The notes under the pieces were generated by a model. It did not search any database. It was not told the DNA's origin and saw only the letters and a program-made list of their open reading frames with translations. The translations under genes were made by a program, and so were the position numbers. A stretch of 64,000 bases of DNA, taken from the NCBI GenBank assembly GCA_963714875.1, contig CAVQQI010000011.1:1364001-1428000 (forward strand), in the 5' to 3' direction. The stretch comes from JBAOHV01 sp963714875. Lineage in GTDB: Bacteria > Actinomycetota > Acidimicrobiia > Acidimicrobiales > Microtrichaceae. This document shows, in pieces, positions 52,981 to 60,833 of the stretch. Every line of letters starts with the position of its first letter. The stretch's first letter is position 1.

Positions 52981-53478
52981 TCAGCGACCGAACAGCCCCC
53001 GACGCGTGGGCTGGGACGACTGGTCGTCAGGCTGGTCGGCCGGCGGCGTGGGGGCTGCAGGGCTCCCCGACGGCGGCGGGAACCCCGACGACTGCTCGGG
53101 CTGACCGGTGGGAGGCGCGAACGGACTGGCCGGCTCTGCGCCGGGAGGCGGGGTCGGGGCCGAGGGGGCCTGCGCGCTCGGTGCGGGCGCGGTCGGGGCC
53201 GCGGCGGCCGGGGCTTGGGCGGGAGCCGACGGCGCCGGTGCCGACGGGGCAGGAGCGGCGGCCGCAGCGGGTGCGCCCGACTTCAGCGCCAGGAGCTCGA
53301 CCTTGTAGTAGGGCTTGAGGTCGAACTTGACCTCGTCCAGCTCGAAGATCCGGATGCTGTCGATCGACTGCTCGTTGCGGATCTTCTCGACGAAGCTGAC
53401 CGCCTCGTCGATCGACTCGAACTGGTTGTAGCCCGGGTCGCCCTCGGGGTTCTGAAAGATCACCATGTGCTGCGACAC
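52981..53478 (-). CDS. Hypothetical protein with Pro/Ala-rich C-terminal tail
   Basis: A 165-residue protein. Residues 1-66 form a compact alpha/beta domain: MVIFQNPEGDPGYNQFESID followed by EAVSFVEKIRNEQ, IDSIRIFELDEVKFDLKPYY and KVELLAL. The rest (67-165) is low-complexity Ala/Pro/Ser, ending in SSQPTRRGLFGR. I do not recognise the family. GTG at 53478 is supported by AGGAGG with 7 nt spacing, one of the best ribosome-binding sites in the window, so it is probably well expressed. Confidence 0.75.
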   Translation of the reverse strand: MSQHMVIFQNPEGDPGYNQFESIDEAVSFVEKIRNEQSIDSIRIFELDEVKFDLKPYYKVELLALKSGAPAAAAAPAPSAPAPSAPAQAPAAAAPTAPAPSAQAPSAPTPPPGAEPASPFAPPTGQPEQSSGFPPPSGSPAAPTPPADQPDDQSSQPTRRGLFGR

Positions 53479-53534
53479 GCTTGCCTCCTGGGTAACTGCG
53501 TGGACTGATCAGTGTAGGTGCCTGCGCTCGGAAT

Positions 53535-53560
53535 CGGACGCTCCCCCGAACGAGCGTCCG
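53535..53560. terminator. Hairpin upstream of the 53478 gene
   Basis: CGGACGCTC (53535) pairs with GAGCGTCCG (53552), a 9-bp stem with an 8-nt loop. It could terminate the liv operon after the larger palindrome or act in the leader of the next gene. Confidence 0.4.
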
Positions 53561-53585
53561 GCACACGGTTGCGAGCACGCGGTCG

Positions 53586-53625
53586 CCGTCGTGGTGGGCC
53601 GGCTCGAGCCGGCCCACCACGACGG
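53586..53625. terminator. 40-bp perfect palindrome after livK, probable terminator
   Basis: The sequence is its own reverse complement over 40 bp, centred on GGCTCGAGCC. It begins 5 bp after the livK stop, so the transcript would form a very stable hairpin. No T-run. Confidence 0.75.
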
Positions 53626-53630
53626 GTCGA

Positions 53631-54974
53631 TCACTCGCCGAGCTGTGCCGAGAGCTGTTCGGTGTAGTCGTTCAGCTCACCCTCGGGAACCCACGTACCA
53701 GAGGTGCGGGTCATGAACTGCAGCTGGTTGTAGCCGAAGGGGTCGGTGGCGCCGTCCACGGTCCACTCCAGCCCTTCCAGGTTCATGCCGAAGGTGACGT
53801 CGGACTGGTCCCACGCGGTGTTCATCACCGTGGCACGGTCGAGCTCCGGCGAGGCCTCGAGCAGCTGCACGAGGTACGCACCGAAGTTCCACCCGGCGGC
53901 CACGTTCAGGTCGTCCAGGTCCTCGGCGCTCAACCCTGCGGCCGCACCCTGCTCCTTGAACTCCACCACGCTGGGCTGATCAGCGTTGGCGGGGTCGGCC
54001 GGGTCGTACGTGGCGCGGGTGCTGAGCGTGCCTTCGGCAGCGTCACCGGCGACGTCCATGAGCACCTTGGACGAGCAGGTGAGCGTCACGTAGGTGAGCG
54101 GCGTCCAGCCCGAGCTCTGCACGGCCTTGAGCGCGTTGGGGCAGGGCAGCGAGGTCACGCCGAGCAGCAGCGCATCGGCACCGGAGCTGGCCAGGGTGGT
54201 CACCTGTCCCTGCGGGTTGGTCTCGGTCTTCGGGTCGAAGGTCTGCTCGCCGACGATGGTGATGTCGGATCCGTCGATGGCCGTCGTGAAGGCCTCCACG
54301 TAGGACTCCCCGAAGGAGTCGTTCTGGGAGAGGATCGCCACCTTGGCGTCGGGCTGGTTCTCCTTCAGGTAGTCCGCGAACGCGATCGACTCGATGGCGT
54401 AGTTGGGAAGACCGTTGATGATCCACGGATCCTTCTCGGGATCACCGAAGCCGGGGAAGCCGGTGGCCACGGCAAGGTTCGGCACGCAGAGACCCTGCTC
54501 CTCGAGGAACTGCTGGGCCTGCTGGTTGTTCTCGGTGCCGACGTTGCCGAGCATCGCGAACACGCCGTCGGAGTTCACCAGCGTCTCGACGTTCGCTCGG
54601 GTTCGCTCCGGCAGGTACTGGTCGTCGAGCGACTTGAGCTCGAGGTCGCGACCGTCGATGCCGCCGTTGGAGTTGGCGAGGGTGAAGTACGCCTCGATGC
54701 CGACGCGGACCTTGTCGAACACCGAGAACAGCCCCGACTGCGGCAGCGAGTTGCCGATCAGGATCGTGTCGTCGGTGACGCCCTGGGTGCCGTCATAGGT
54801 CTCGCACAGCTCGGGATCCGCGAGCGGCGTCGCAGTCTCCTCGCCCGCCGCTGTGGTGTCGGACCCACCGTCGCCGCTGCCGCTGTCCTCATCACGGCCG
54901 CCGCATGCTGCGGCGACGAGTGCGAGGGTCAGCAGCAGCGCTGCGAGCCCTGTCCTTTTCCGTGTGGTGCTCAT
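53631..54974 (-). CDS. livK: Branched-chain amino-acid ABC transporter, substrate-binding lipoprotein
   Basis: A 447-residue exported lipoprotein with the lipobox LVAAAC (Cys24) followed by an Asp/Gly/Ser linker. It is a periplasmic-binding type 1 (Leu/Ile/Val-BP) fold: ILIGNSLPQSGLFSVFDKVR, GVFAMLGNVGTENNQQAQQF, VAILSQNDSFGESYVEAFTT and YVTLTCSSKVLMDVAGDAAE. It captures amino acids or related ligands outside the membrane and delivers them to LivHM. Last gene of the livGFHMK operon; AGGAGG for it lies inside the end of livM. Exact ligand unknown. Confidence 0.92.
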   Translation of the reverse strand: MSTTRKRTGLAALLLTLALVAAACGGRDEDSGSGDGGSDTTAAGEETATPLADPELCETYDGTQGVTDDTILIGNSLPQSGLFSVFDKVRVGIEAYFTLANSNGGIDGRDLELKSLDDQYLPERTRANVETLVNSDGVFAMLGNVGTENNQQAQQFLEEQGLCVPNLAVATGFPGFGDPEKDPWIINGLPNYAIESIAFADYLKENQPDAKVAILSQNDSFGESYVEAFTTAIDGSDITIVGEQTFDPKTETNPQGQVTTLASSGADALLLGVTSLPCPNALKAVQSSGWTPLTYVTLTCSSKVLMDVAGDAAEGTLSTRATYDPADPANADQPSVVEFKEQGAAAGLSAEDLDDLNVAAGWNFGAYLVQLLEASPELDRATVMNTAWDQSDVTFGMNLEGLEWTVDGATDPFGYNQLQFMTRTSGTWVPEGELNDYTEQLSAQLGE

Positions 54975-54977
54975 CTG

Positions 54978-56126
54978 TCATACCTCCTGGGTGTTGACGT
55001 CGTTGTTGTCGGTCGTGTCGGGATCGTCGGCGTTGTCGGTCGAGTCGGTGCCACCGGTCGAGGCGGCGCCACCGGTGCTCCCTGCCTGTGCAGCACGCAT
55101 CGCCCGGGTCTGGCGCACCCGAGCGAGGGTGCGTCGGTAGATCCCGACGATGCCCCCGGGGGCGACGAGCATCACGAGGATCAGCACCAGACCGAAGATG
55201 ACCTGCGTGTAGCGCTGGGACTCCGCAGGAATCGCTTCTCGCAGGGCCACGATGATCGAGGCGCCGATGACCGGTCCGATGATGCTGTTGGCACCACCGA
55301 GCACCGCGGCGACGAGCAGCGTGATCGACAGCACGATCGTGAACGAGGTGGGCGACACCGCGTTGTTGAGCACCGCGAACATCCAGCCGCCGACGGCGGC
55401 GATCCCCGCCGAGATGCCGAAGGTCAGGACCTTGTAGGTGGACACCGGGACACCGGCGACCTCGGCGGCGGTCTCGTTGTCACGGATCGCGACGAGTCCC
55501 CGTCCCACGCGGGAGCCGACCAGGTTGCGCACCAGCAGGAACACGATCACCGCGAGCACCAGGAACACGTAGTAGTGCCATTGGTCGTCCGCGAGGCCCG
55601 ACCACTCCGGGGCGCGGAACCCCTGGGTCGACAGGAACCGCCGACGACCCAGCTCCTCGAGGGCTGCGGAGTCGCCGAATCCGTCACGGGGCACCAGGCC
55701 GCGCCCCACCGTCGAACCGGTGATGTCGCCCAGTCGCACCACGATCTGGGGGAAGAGGGTGGCGAGCGCGAGCGTCACCAGCGCCAGGTAGATCCCGGTG
55801 ATGCGCAGCGCGGGGAGCCCGACCACCAGACCGACCACGAAGGCGAACACCACGGCGATCAGCCCCGCCATGGCGTAGGAGACGTTGTAGTCGACGGTCA
55901 GGATCATGGTGATGTAGGCGCCCATGCCCAGGAACGCGCCGTGACCCAGCGAGATCTGGCCGTTGTAACCGGTGAGCAGCGCCAACGCGAGCGCCGCGAC
56001 CGAGATGTAGATGACCTCGCTGAGGCGGTTCACCTCGCCGGCGCCGAGGACCTGCGGCGCCGCGACGGCGAGCACCGCCAGCACCGCCCACACCGCGACG
56101 CGCCACCACTGCACGGGGCGGGTCAC
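54978..56126 (-). CDS. livM: Branched-chain amino-acid ABC transporter permease LivM
   Basis: A 382-residue permease with about nine helices. Hallmarks: LLTGYNGQISLGHGAFLGMG, GLPALRITGIYLALVTLALA and RNLVGSRVGRGLVAIRDNET with AAEVAGVPV (the EAA-like coupling loop), then GGANSIIGPVIGASIIVAL. The C-terminus is a long Thr/Asp-rich tail. GTG at 56126 overlaps the livH TGA by 4 bp (GTGA). Confidence 0.93.
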   Translation of the reverse strand: MTRPVQWWRVAVWAVLAVLAVAAPQVLGAGEVNRLSEVIYISVAALALALLTGYNGQISLGHGAFLGMGAYITMILTVDYNVSYAMAGLIAVVFAFVVGLVVGLPALRITGIYLALVTLALATLFPQIVVRLGDITGSTVGRGLVPRDGFGDSAALEELGRRRFLSTQGFRAPEWSGLADDQWHYYVFLVLAVIVFLLVRNLVGSRVGRGLVAIRDNETAAEVAGVPVSTYKVLTFGISAGIAAVGGWMFAVLNNAVSPTSFTIVLSITLLVAAVLGGANSIIGPVIGASIIVALREAIPAESQRYTQVIFGLVLILVMLVAPGGIVGIYRRTLARVRQTRAMRAAQAGSTGGAASTGGTDSTDNADDPDTTDNNDVNTQEV

Positions 56127-57010
56127 GCTCGACCGACCTTGGCGGTGCCGAACATCCCCTGCGGGCGAACCAGCAGCACGATCAGCACCAGGGCGAACCC
56201 GGGCAGCAGCCGCAGGTCGTTGCCGATCAGGTCGACGTAGCCGACCACCAGTTCGGACACGAGCCCGATGATGAGCCCGCCGACCACGGCGCCCAACGGG
56301 CTGTCGAAGCCGCCGAGCGTGGCCGCGGCGAACGCGTAGATGAGCACCACCTGCATCATGTTCTTGTCGAGCGCCACCGCCGATGCCGTGAAGGTGCCCG
56401 CCAGCGAACCGATCGCTCCGGCGAGACCCCAGCCGATCATCAGCGTCGTGGTGACCTTGATGCCCGCGAGGGCAGCAGATTCCTGGTTCGAGGTGACGGC
56501 CCGCAGCGCCAGGCCCAGCTTGGTGCGCTGGAACAGCAGGCCGAAGCCGATGACCAGCACGGCGAGCACCGCCAGGATGCCGAGCACCTGGATGGCGATG
56601 CCCGCACCGAACAGCTCGATCCTGCCGGTACCGAACACGCGCGGCACCGGCTTCGCGTCGGTACCCCATATGACCCCGGCGCCGTCGTTCAGCATCAGGA
56701 ACAGACCGATGGTCACCATCACCACGGCGAGCGGATTGGCGTGCGTGCCGCCGAGACGCACGATGAGCAATCGGTACAGCACCGCGCCGACCAGGAACCC
56801 GATCAGCAGCGATGCCACCGAGGACGCCCACCAGGGCAGGCCGACATCGAACAGGTTCCACGCGACGAACGTGGTGAACATGGCGATCTCGCCCTGGGCG
56901 AAGTTCAACATGCCCGATGCGCGGAAGATGATCACGATCGCGAGCGCCAGGATGGCGTAGATCGCCCCGGCCTGGAGCCCGTCGAAGACCCGCTGGATGA
57001 ACAGCTGCAC
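56123..57010 (-). CDS. livH: Branched-chain amino-acid ABC transporter permease LivH
   Basis: A 295-residue permease with eight helices. FIQRVFDGLQAGAIYAILAL, FAQGEIAMFTTFVAWNLF, LGLALRAVTSNQESAALAGI (coupling loop), AFAAATLGGFDSPLGAVVGG and LLPGFALVLIVLLVRPQGMF are the conserved LivH blocks. It pairs with LivM to form the channel. 3 bp separates it from livF. Confidence 0.93.
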   Translation of the reverse strand: MQLFIQRVFDGLQAGAIYAILALAIVIIFRASGMLNFAQGEIAMFTTFVAWNLFDVGLPWWASSVASLLIGFLVGAVLYRLLIVRLGGTHANPLAVVMVTIGLFLMLNDGAGVIWGTDAKPVPRVFGTGRIELFGAGIAIQVLGILAVLAVLVIGFGLLFQRTKLGLALRAVTSNQESAALAGIKVTTTLMIGWGLAGAIGSLAGTFTASAVALDKNMMQVVLIYAFAAATLGGFDSPLGAVVGGLIIGLVSELVVGYVDLIGNDLRLLPGFALVLIVLLVRPQGMFGTAKVGRA

Positions 57011-57013
57011 CGG

Positions 57014-57721
57014 TCAGACCCCCAGGTAGGCGCGACGCACGACGTCGTCGGATCGGAGTTCGTCCGCGGTGCCGCTGGCGACGATGCGGCCCGTCTCGAG
57101 CACGTACCCGCGTGCTGCGATGTCGAGCGCCAGGTTGGCGTTCTGCTCGACCACCAGCACGGTGGTGCCGAGCTCTGCGTTCACCGCGGTGATCCGCTCG
57201 AAGACATCCCTGGTGACCAACGGGGCGAGACCCAGCGAGGGCTCGTCCAGCAGCAACAAGGTGGGTCGCGACATGAGCGCCCGGGCGATCGCGAGCATCT
57301 GCTGCTCGCCGCCGCTCATCGACCCCGCCGCCTGGTCGATGCGCTCGGCCAGGCGCGGGAACAGCTCGAACCAGCGGGCCATGTCCTCGTCGACCTCGTC
57401 ACGGGGCCGGGTGAAGCCGCCGACGCGCAGGTTCTCCTCGACGGTGAGCTCCGGGAACGTCCCGCGGCCCTGGGGGACGTGCGAGATGCCCATGCGCACC
57501 AGGTCCTCGGGCTTTCGGCCGACGATGGCCGCGCCGTCGAAGATGATCTCGCCCCGGGCGGCGATCATGCCCGACAGGGCCCGCAGCGTCGTGGTCTTCC
57601 CTGCGCCGTTGGCGCCGAGGACCACGACGATCTCGCCGGCGTCGACGTGCAGGTCCACTCCGGTGAGCACCTCGACCGGTCCGTACCCGGCGGTGAGCCC
57701 GGTCACCGACAGCAGGCTCAT
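57014..57721 (-). CDS. livF: Branched-chain amino-acid ABC transporter ATPase LivF
   Basis: A 235-residue ABC ATPase: Walker A LGANGAGKTTTL, the Q-loop region GISHVPQGRGTFPELTVEEN, signature MSGGEQQMLAIARALM and Walker B TLLLLDEPSLGLAP, followed by the H-loop-like VLVVEQNANLALDI. The short length and GRGTFPELTVEENL are typical of LivF. Its ATG overlaps the livG stop by 4 bp. Confidence 0.94.
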   Translation of the reverse strand: MSLLSVTGLTAGYGPVEVLTGVDLHVDAGEIVVVLGANGAGKTTTLRALSGMIAARGEIIFDGAAIVGRKPEDLVRMGISHVPQGRGTFPELTVEENLRVGGFTRPRDEVDEDMARWFELFPRLAERIDQAAGSMSGGEQQMLAIARALMSRPTLLLLDEPSLGLAPLVTRDVFERITAVNAELGTTVLVVEQNANLALDIAARGYVLETGRIVASGTADELRSDDVVRRAYLGV

Positions 57722-58479
57722 GCGGGACTCCCCAGGTAGGCGCCGATCACACGCGGGTCGTTCTGGACGGTCTCGGGAGTGCCGTCCGCGATCTTCTGGC
57801 CGAACTCCATCACCACCACGTTGTCCGAGATGCCCATGACCATCGCCATGTGGTGCTCCACCAGCAACACGGTCAGCCCGAACTCGTCGCGCAGCTCGCG
57901 GATGGTTCCGCCGAGCTCCGCGACCTCGCTGTGGGTCAGGCCGCTGGCGGGCTCGTCGAGCATGAGCAGGCGGGGGCGGCCCGCCAGCGCACGGGCGATC
58001 TCGATCCGCTTCAGGGTCCCGTAGGGCAGGCCGGCGGCCGGGAGCTGGGCCACCCGCGCCAGCCCCATGCGCTCCAGCACCTCCATGGCCTCGGCGCGCA
58101 CCCGCCGTTCCTGGGCACGCAGCGGGAACCCGAGCAGGCCACCGACGAACCCGCCGGTCGTGCGGGCGTGGGCACCGACCATGACGTTGTCGACGACACT
58201 CAGGCCCTGCACCAGCGCCAGGTTCTGGAAGGTCCGGGCGATGCCGAGCTCCGCGATGCGATGGCGGGGCAACGACAGCACATCGGTGCCGTCGAAGGCG
58301 ACCGACCCCTCGGTCGGCTCGTACAGACGACTGATGACGTTGAACAGCGTCGTCTTGCCCGCACCGTTGGGGCCGATCAGGGCGCAGATCTGGCCGTCGG
58401 AGATGTCGAACGAGAGGCCGTCGAGCGCGGTCACACCACCGAACTGCACCCGGATGCCCTGCACCTCGAGCAACGACAT
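57718..58479 (-). CDS. livG: Branched-chain amino-acid ABC transporter ATPase LivG
   Basis: A 253-residue ABC ATPase: Walker A IGPNGAGKTTLFNVI, IARTFQNLALVQGLSVVDNV, and Walker B RLLMLDEPASGLTHSEVAEL. The signature region PYGTLKRIEIARALA is variant, as is usual in LivG, with GTLKR in place of SGGQ. The C-terminal GTPETVQNDPRVIGAYLG is the LivG end. First gene of livGFHMK; a leader of about 57 nt with AGGAGGT precedes the ATG. Confidence 0.94.
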   Translation of the reverse strand: MSLLEVQGIRVQFGGVTALDGLSFDISDGQICALIGPNGAGKTTLFNVISRLYEPTEGSVAFDGTDVLSLPRHRIAELGIARTFQNLALVQGLSVVDNVMVGAHARTTGGFVGGLLGFPLRAQERRVRAEAMEVLERMGLARVAQLPAAGLPYGTLKRIEIARALAGRPRLLMLDEPASGLTHSEVAELGGTIRELRDEFGLTVLLVEHHMAMVMGISDNVVVMEFGQKIADGTPETVQNDPRVIGAYLGSPA

Positions 58480-58542
58480 GGGTCCGGCGCACCTCCTGTT
58501 CGACGTGGCGAGCACGCCCCCACCCCCCGGTGAGGAATCCAG

Positions 58543-58548
58543 ACCTTA
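58543..58548 (-). promoter_or_regulatory. -10 box TAAGGT of the livGFHMK operon
   Basis: TAAGGT on the minus strand lies just after the mreB stop, with about 57 nt of leader containing AGGAGGT before the livG ATG. Confidence 0.45.
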
Positions 58549-58551
58549 GTC

Positions 58552-59559
58552 TCAGACCTTGCGCGCACCCATGAACATCTCGCGGAGCTCCTCGTAGGAC
58601 TCGACCACCCGCCCTGCGCCGAGCACCACGGACTCGAGCGGCTGGCGCACCAGCTGCACCGGCACCTCGCTCTCCTTCTCCAGACGCAGGTCCAGGCCCT
58701 TGAGCAGCGAGCCGCCACCGACCAGGTGGATACCGTGCTCGATCAGGTCCTGGGCCAGCTCCGGCGGCGCCTCGGCCACGCAGGACAGCACGGAGTCGAC
58801 CATGGCGTTGACGGGCTCCGCGATGGCGGTACGCACCTCTTCGGCCGAGAGGATCACCGTCTTGGGCAACCCCGACATGAGCTCGCGTCCGCGCACCTCT
58901 GCGCGCACCTCGTCGGGGGTGGGATAGGCGGACCCGATGAGGATCTTGATCTCCTCCGCGGTCTGCTCCCCGATGGCGATGCCGTACTCGCGGCGGATGT
59001 GGATGATGATCGCCGCGTCGATGTCGAACGACCCGACGCGCACGGCCTGCAACGCCACGACACCGCCGAGCGAGATCAACGCGGTCTCCGACGTGCCACC
59101 ACCGATGTCGACCACCATGTTGGCCATCGGCTCGTTGATCGGCAGACCCGCCCCGATCGCAGCAGCCATCGGCTGTTCGATCAACTGCGCCTCGGTCGCA
59201 CCCGCCTTGCGCGCCGCCTCGGTGACCGCACGCTTCTCCACCGCGGTGATCGCGGACGGCACGCAGATGACGACCCTGGGTCGGTTGAAGCGATTGACCC
59301 CGACCCGCTTGAGCAGGAGACGGATCATCTCCTGGGTGACCTCGAAGTCGGTGATCGCACCCTTGCGCAGCGGTCGGACCGCGACGATGTAGCTGGGCGT
59401 GCGGCCGATCATCTTCCACGCGTCGCGACCCATCGCGAGCACCTCGTTGGTGCGCGAGTTGAGCGCGATGACGGACGGCTCGTTCAACACGATGCCCTCG
59501 CCCCGCGCGTAGACCAAGGTGTTGGCCGTGCCGAGATCGATCGCCAGGTCGCGGGCCAG
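58552..59559 (-). CDS. mreB: Rod-shape-determining actin homologue MreB
   Basis: About 335 residues. Actin-fold motifs: phosphate 1 AIDLGTANTLVYARGEGIVL, ARKAGATEAQLIEQPMAAAI, phosphate 2 MVVDIGGGTSETALISLGG and adenosine LVGGGSLLKGLDLRLEKE. MreB filaments guide lateral wall synthesis. Start choice: the family begins MARDLAIDLGTANTLVY, and here the matching codon is CTG at 59559, with GGGGAGG 6 nt upstream. In-frame GTG (59589) and ATG (59613) lie inside the preceding small gene and lack a ribosome-binding site. CTG starts are rare, so this needs a check. Confidence 0.88.
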   Translation of the reverse strand: MARDLAIDLGTANTLVYARGEGIVLNEPSVIALNSRTNEVLAMGRDAWKMIGRTPSYIVAVRPLRKGAITDFEVTQEMIRLLLKRVGVNRFNRPRVVICVPSAITAVEKRAVTEAARKAGATEAQLIEQPMAAAIGAGLPINEPMANMVVDIGGGTSETALISLGGVVALQAVRVGSFDIDAAIIIHIRREYGIAIGEQTAEEIKILIGSAYPTPDEVRAEVRGRELMSGLPKTVILSAEEVRTAIAEPVNAMVDSVLSCVAEAPPELAQDLIEHGIHLVGGGSLLKGLDLRLEKESEVPVQLVRQPLESVVLGAGRVVESYEELREMFMGARKV

Positions 59560-59560
59560 C

Positions 59561-59743
59561 TCAGGCCTCCCCGTCGCGACGACGATCACGTCGGTCGTCG
59601 GGTGCCAACGCACGCATCTTGTGATGGAACTCCTCGACCGAGGACCGCGGCGAGGTGGCCGGCGGACGGTTGCGCACCCACAGGACCGCCAGTCCGATGC
59701 AACTCAGCCCGATCGCGATCAGCAGGTACCAGAGGTTGCTCAC
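59561..59743 (-). CDS. Small single-helix membrane protein upstream of mreB
   Basis: A 60-residue protein with one N-terminal helix (NLWYLLIAIGLSCIGLAVLW, residues 3-22), a short Pro/Ser linker and a basic/acidic tail (SVEEFHHKMRALAPDDRRDR). The pattern of an N-terminal anchor plus VEEFHxxMRAL is seen in small actinobacterial proteins of unknown role. GTG at 59743 follows TACGAT by 6 nt. Its end carries the GGGGAGG that serves mreB, so the two are coupled. Confidence 0.7.
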   Translation of the reverse strand: MSNLWYLLIAIGLSCIGLAVLWVRNRPPATSPRSSVEEFHHKMRALAPDDRRDRRRDGEA

Positions 59744-59749
59744 GCGCCC

Positions 59750-59755
59750 ATCGTA
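59750..59755 (-). promoter_or_regulatory. -10 box TACGAT of the small membrane protein-mreB operon (leaderless)
   Basis: TACGAT, 6 nt, GTG on the minus strand. Confidence 0.5.
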
Positions 59756-59879
59756 GAGAAGATCCACCCGGCCGCCCCACCGGAGGTTCGCCGGCGCGTC
59801 CCGGGCGCCCTTCTGGTGTCGCTCCGGAGCTCGACAGCAGCTGAGGTCGGGGCGCGCCACCTTGGCGAGCACCCGTCGG

Positions 59880-59885
59880 TATCGT
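59880..59885 (+). promoter_or_regulatory. -10 box TATCGT of the trypsin-like gene (leaderless)
   Basis: TATCGT, 7 nt, ATG at 59893 on the plus strand. Confidence 0.45.
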
Positions 59886-59892
59886 CGTCGTC

Positions 59893-60753
59893 ATGACCGG
59901 CGGCGACGAGTGGGGCTCCGAGGACGAGCCCGACGAACGGGCTCTGCAGAGCGGCCGGGGGTGGCAGCACCCGAGCGAGGTCGGACTGGCGACCCGCGGG
60001 CGCGCCGACCGACGCAGGACCACGATGATCGCGTCGGGGGTACTGATCGGCGGCATCGGCATGCTCCTGAGCGGTCTGGTGATCGGCAACCTGGGCGGCC
60101 CCGCCACAGCGACCGCCTCGACGCTCCCGGTGCAGCGCGCCGAACGGTCGGTCGCACTGGTCATGAGCTACGAGGGCGAGGACGCGACCTCGTCCAGTGC
60201 GCTGGTGCTCGATGAGCGCGGTCACCTGCTGGTCGATGCAGCTGCGGTGTCCGGCGCCGACCGGGTCTGGGCGAAGTGCGCTGACGGCGAGATGCAGCCG
60301 GCCGAGATCGTCGGCGAGGACGACCGCACCGGTCTGGTGGTGCTGCGCATCGACCGACCTCGCGGCGACCCCGTTGCTGTTGCCGACCCACCTCCGCTGT
60401 CCGGCGAGGAGCTGCGCGTCCTCTCCGCACGACACAGCGGCGCGGATCCGACCATGGCACTCGACGTCGACCCATCAGCGGCACCGGGGTCCGGTCGTCT
60501 GATCAACCTGACCGAGTCCGCGCCCGTCCGTCACTTCAGCGCGACGGTCCGTCACGGTGCTGTCGAATCCTCGATCACCGATCGGCCCCACGGAGGGCTC
60601 CGCGGTGCGGTGGTGTTCGACCGCTCGGGTCGGCTCGCCGGGATCGTCACCGACGACAGCGGGATCTCGGGGACCGGGGTCGACCGTGTCCAGATGATCG
60701 CAGCGGCCGACGCGGTGGACGCGGCCGACGACATCATCGCCGACAGCGAGTAG
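59893..60753 (+). CDS. Membrane-anchored trypsin-like (S1C) protein lacking catalytic residues
   Basis: A 286-residue protein. The cytoplasmic tail contains RGWQHPSEVGLATRGRADRR, one helix follows (MIASGVLIGGIGMLLSGLVI, near 45-64), then an extracytoplasmic two-barrel trypsin/HtrA-like domain. In active members a His follows the strand read here as GHLLVDAAAVSGAD, and the Ser sits in GNSGGP. Here the His site is Ala/Val and the Ser site reads HGGLRGAVVFDRSGRLAG. Only the Asp region (DDRTGLVVLRI) is kept, so it is probably proteolytically dead and may act as a sensor or binding protein. Confidence 0.7.
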   Translation: MTGGDEWGSEDEPDERALQSGRGWQHPSEVGLATRGRADRRRTTMIASGVLIGGIGMLLSGLVIGNLGGPATATASTLPVQRAERSVALVMSYEGEDATSSSALVLDERGHLLVDAAAVSGADRVWAKCADGEMQPAEIVGEDDRTGLVVLRIDRPRGDPVAVADPPPLSGEELRVLSARHSGADPTMALDVDPSAAPGSGRLINLTESAPVRHFSATVRHGAVESSITDRPHGGLRGAVVFDRSGRLAGIVTDDSGISGTGVDRVQMIAAADAVDAADDIIADSE

Positions 60754-60821
60754 CACGACGGGGCCGCACCCGACCGACCGTGCAGCGGTGAGCCGCCGCA
60801 CGGTGCACGGCTCCGCGCACC

Positions 60822-60827
60822 TACGAT
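60822..60827 (+). promoter_or_regulatory. -10 box TACGAT of the DUF2342 gene (leaderless)
   Basis: TACGAT, 6 nt, GTG at 60834 on the plus strand. Confidence 0.5.
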
Positions 60828-60833
60828 TGGTCC

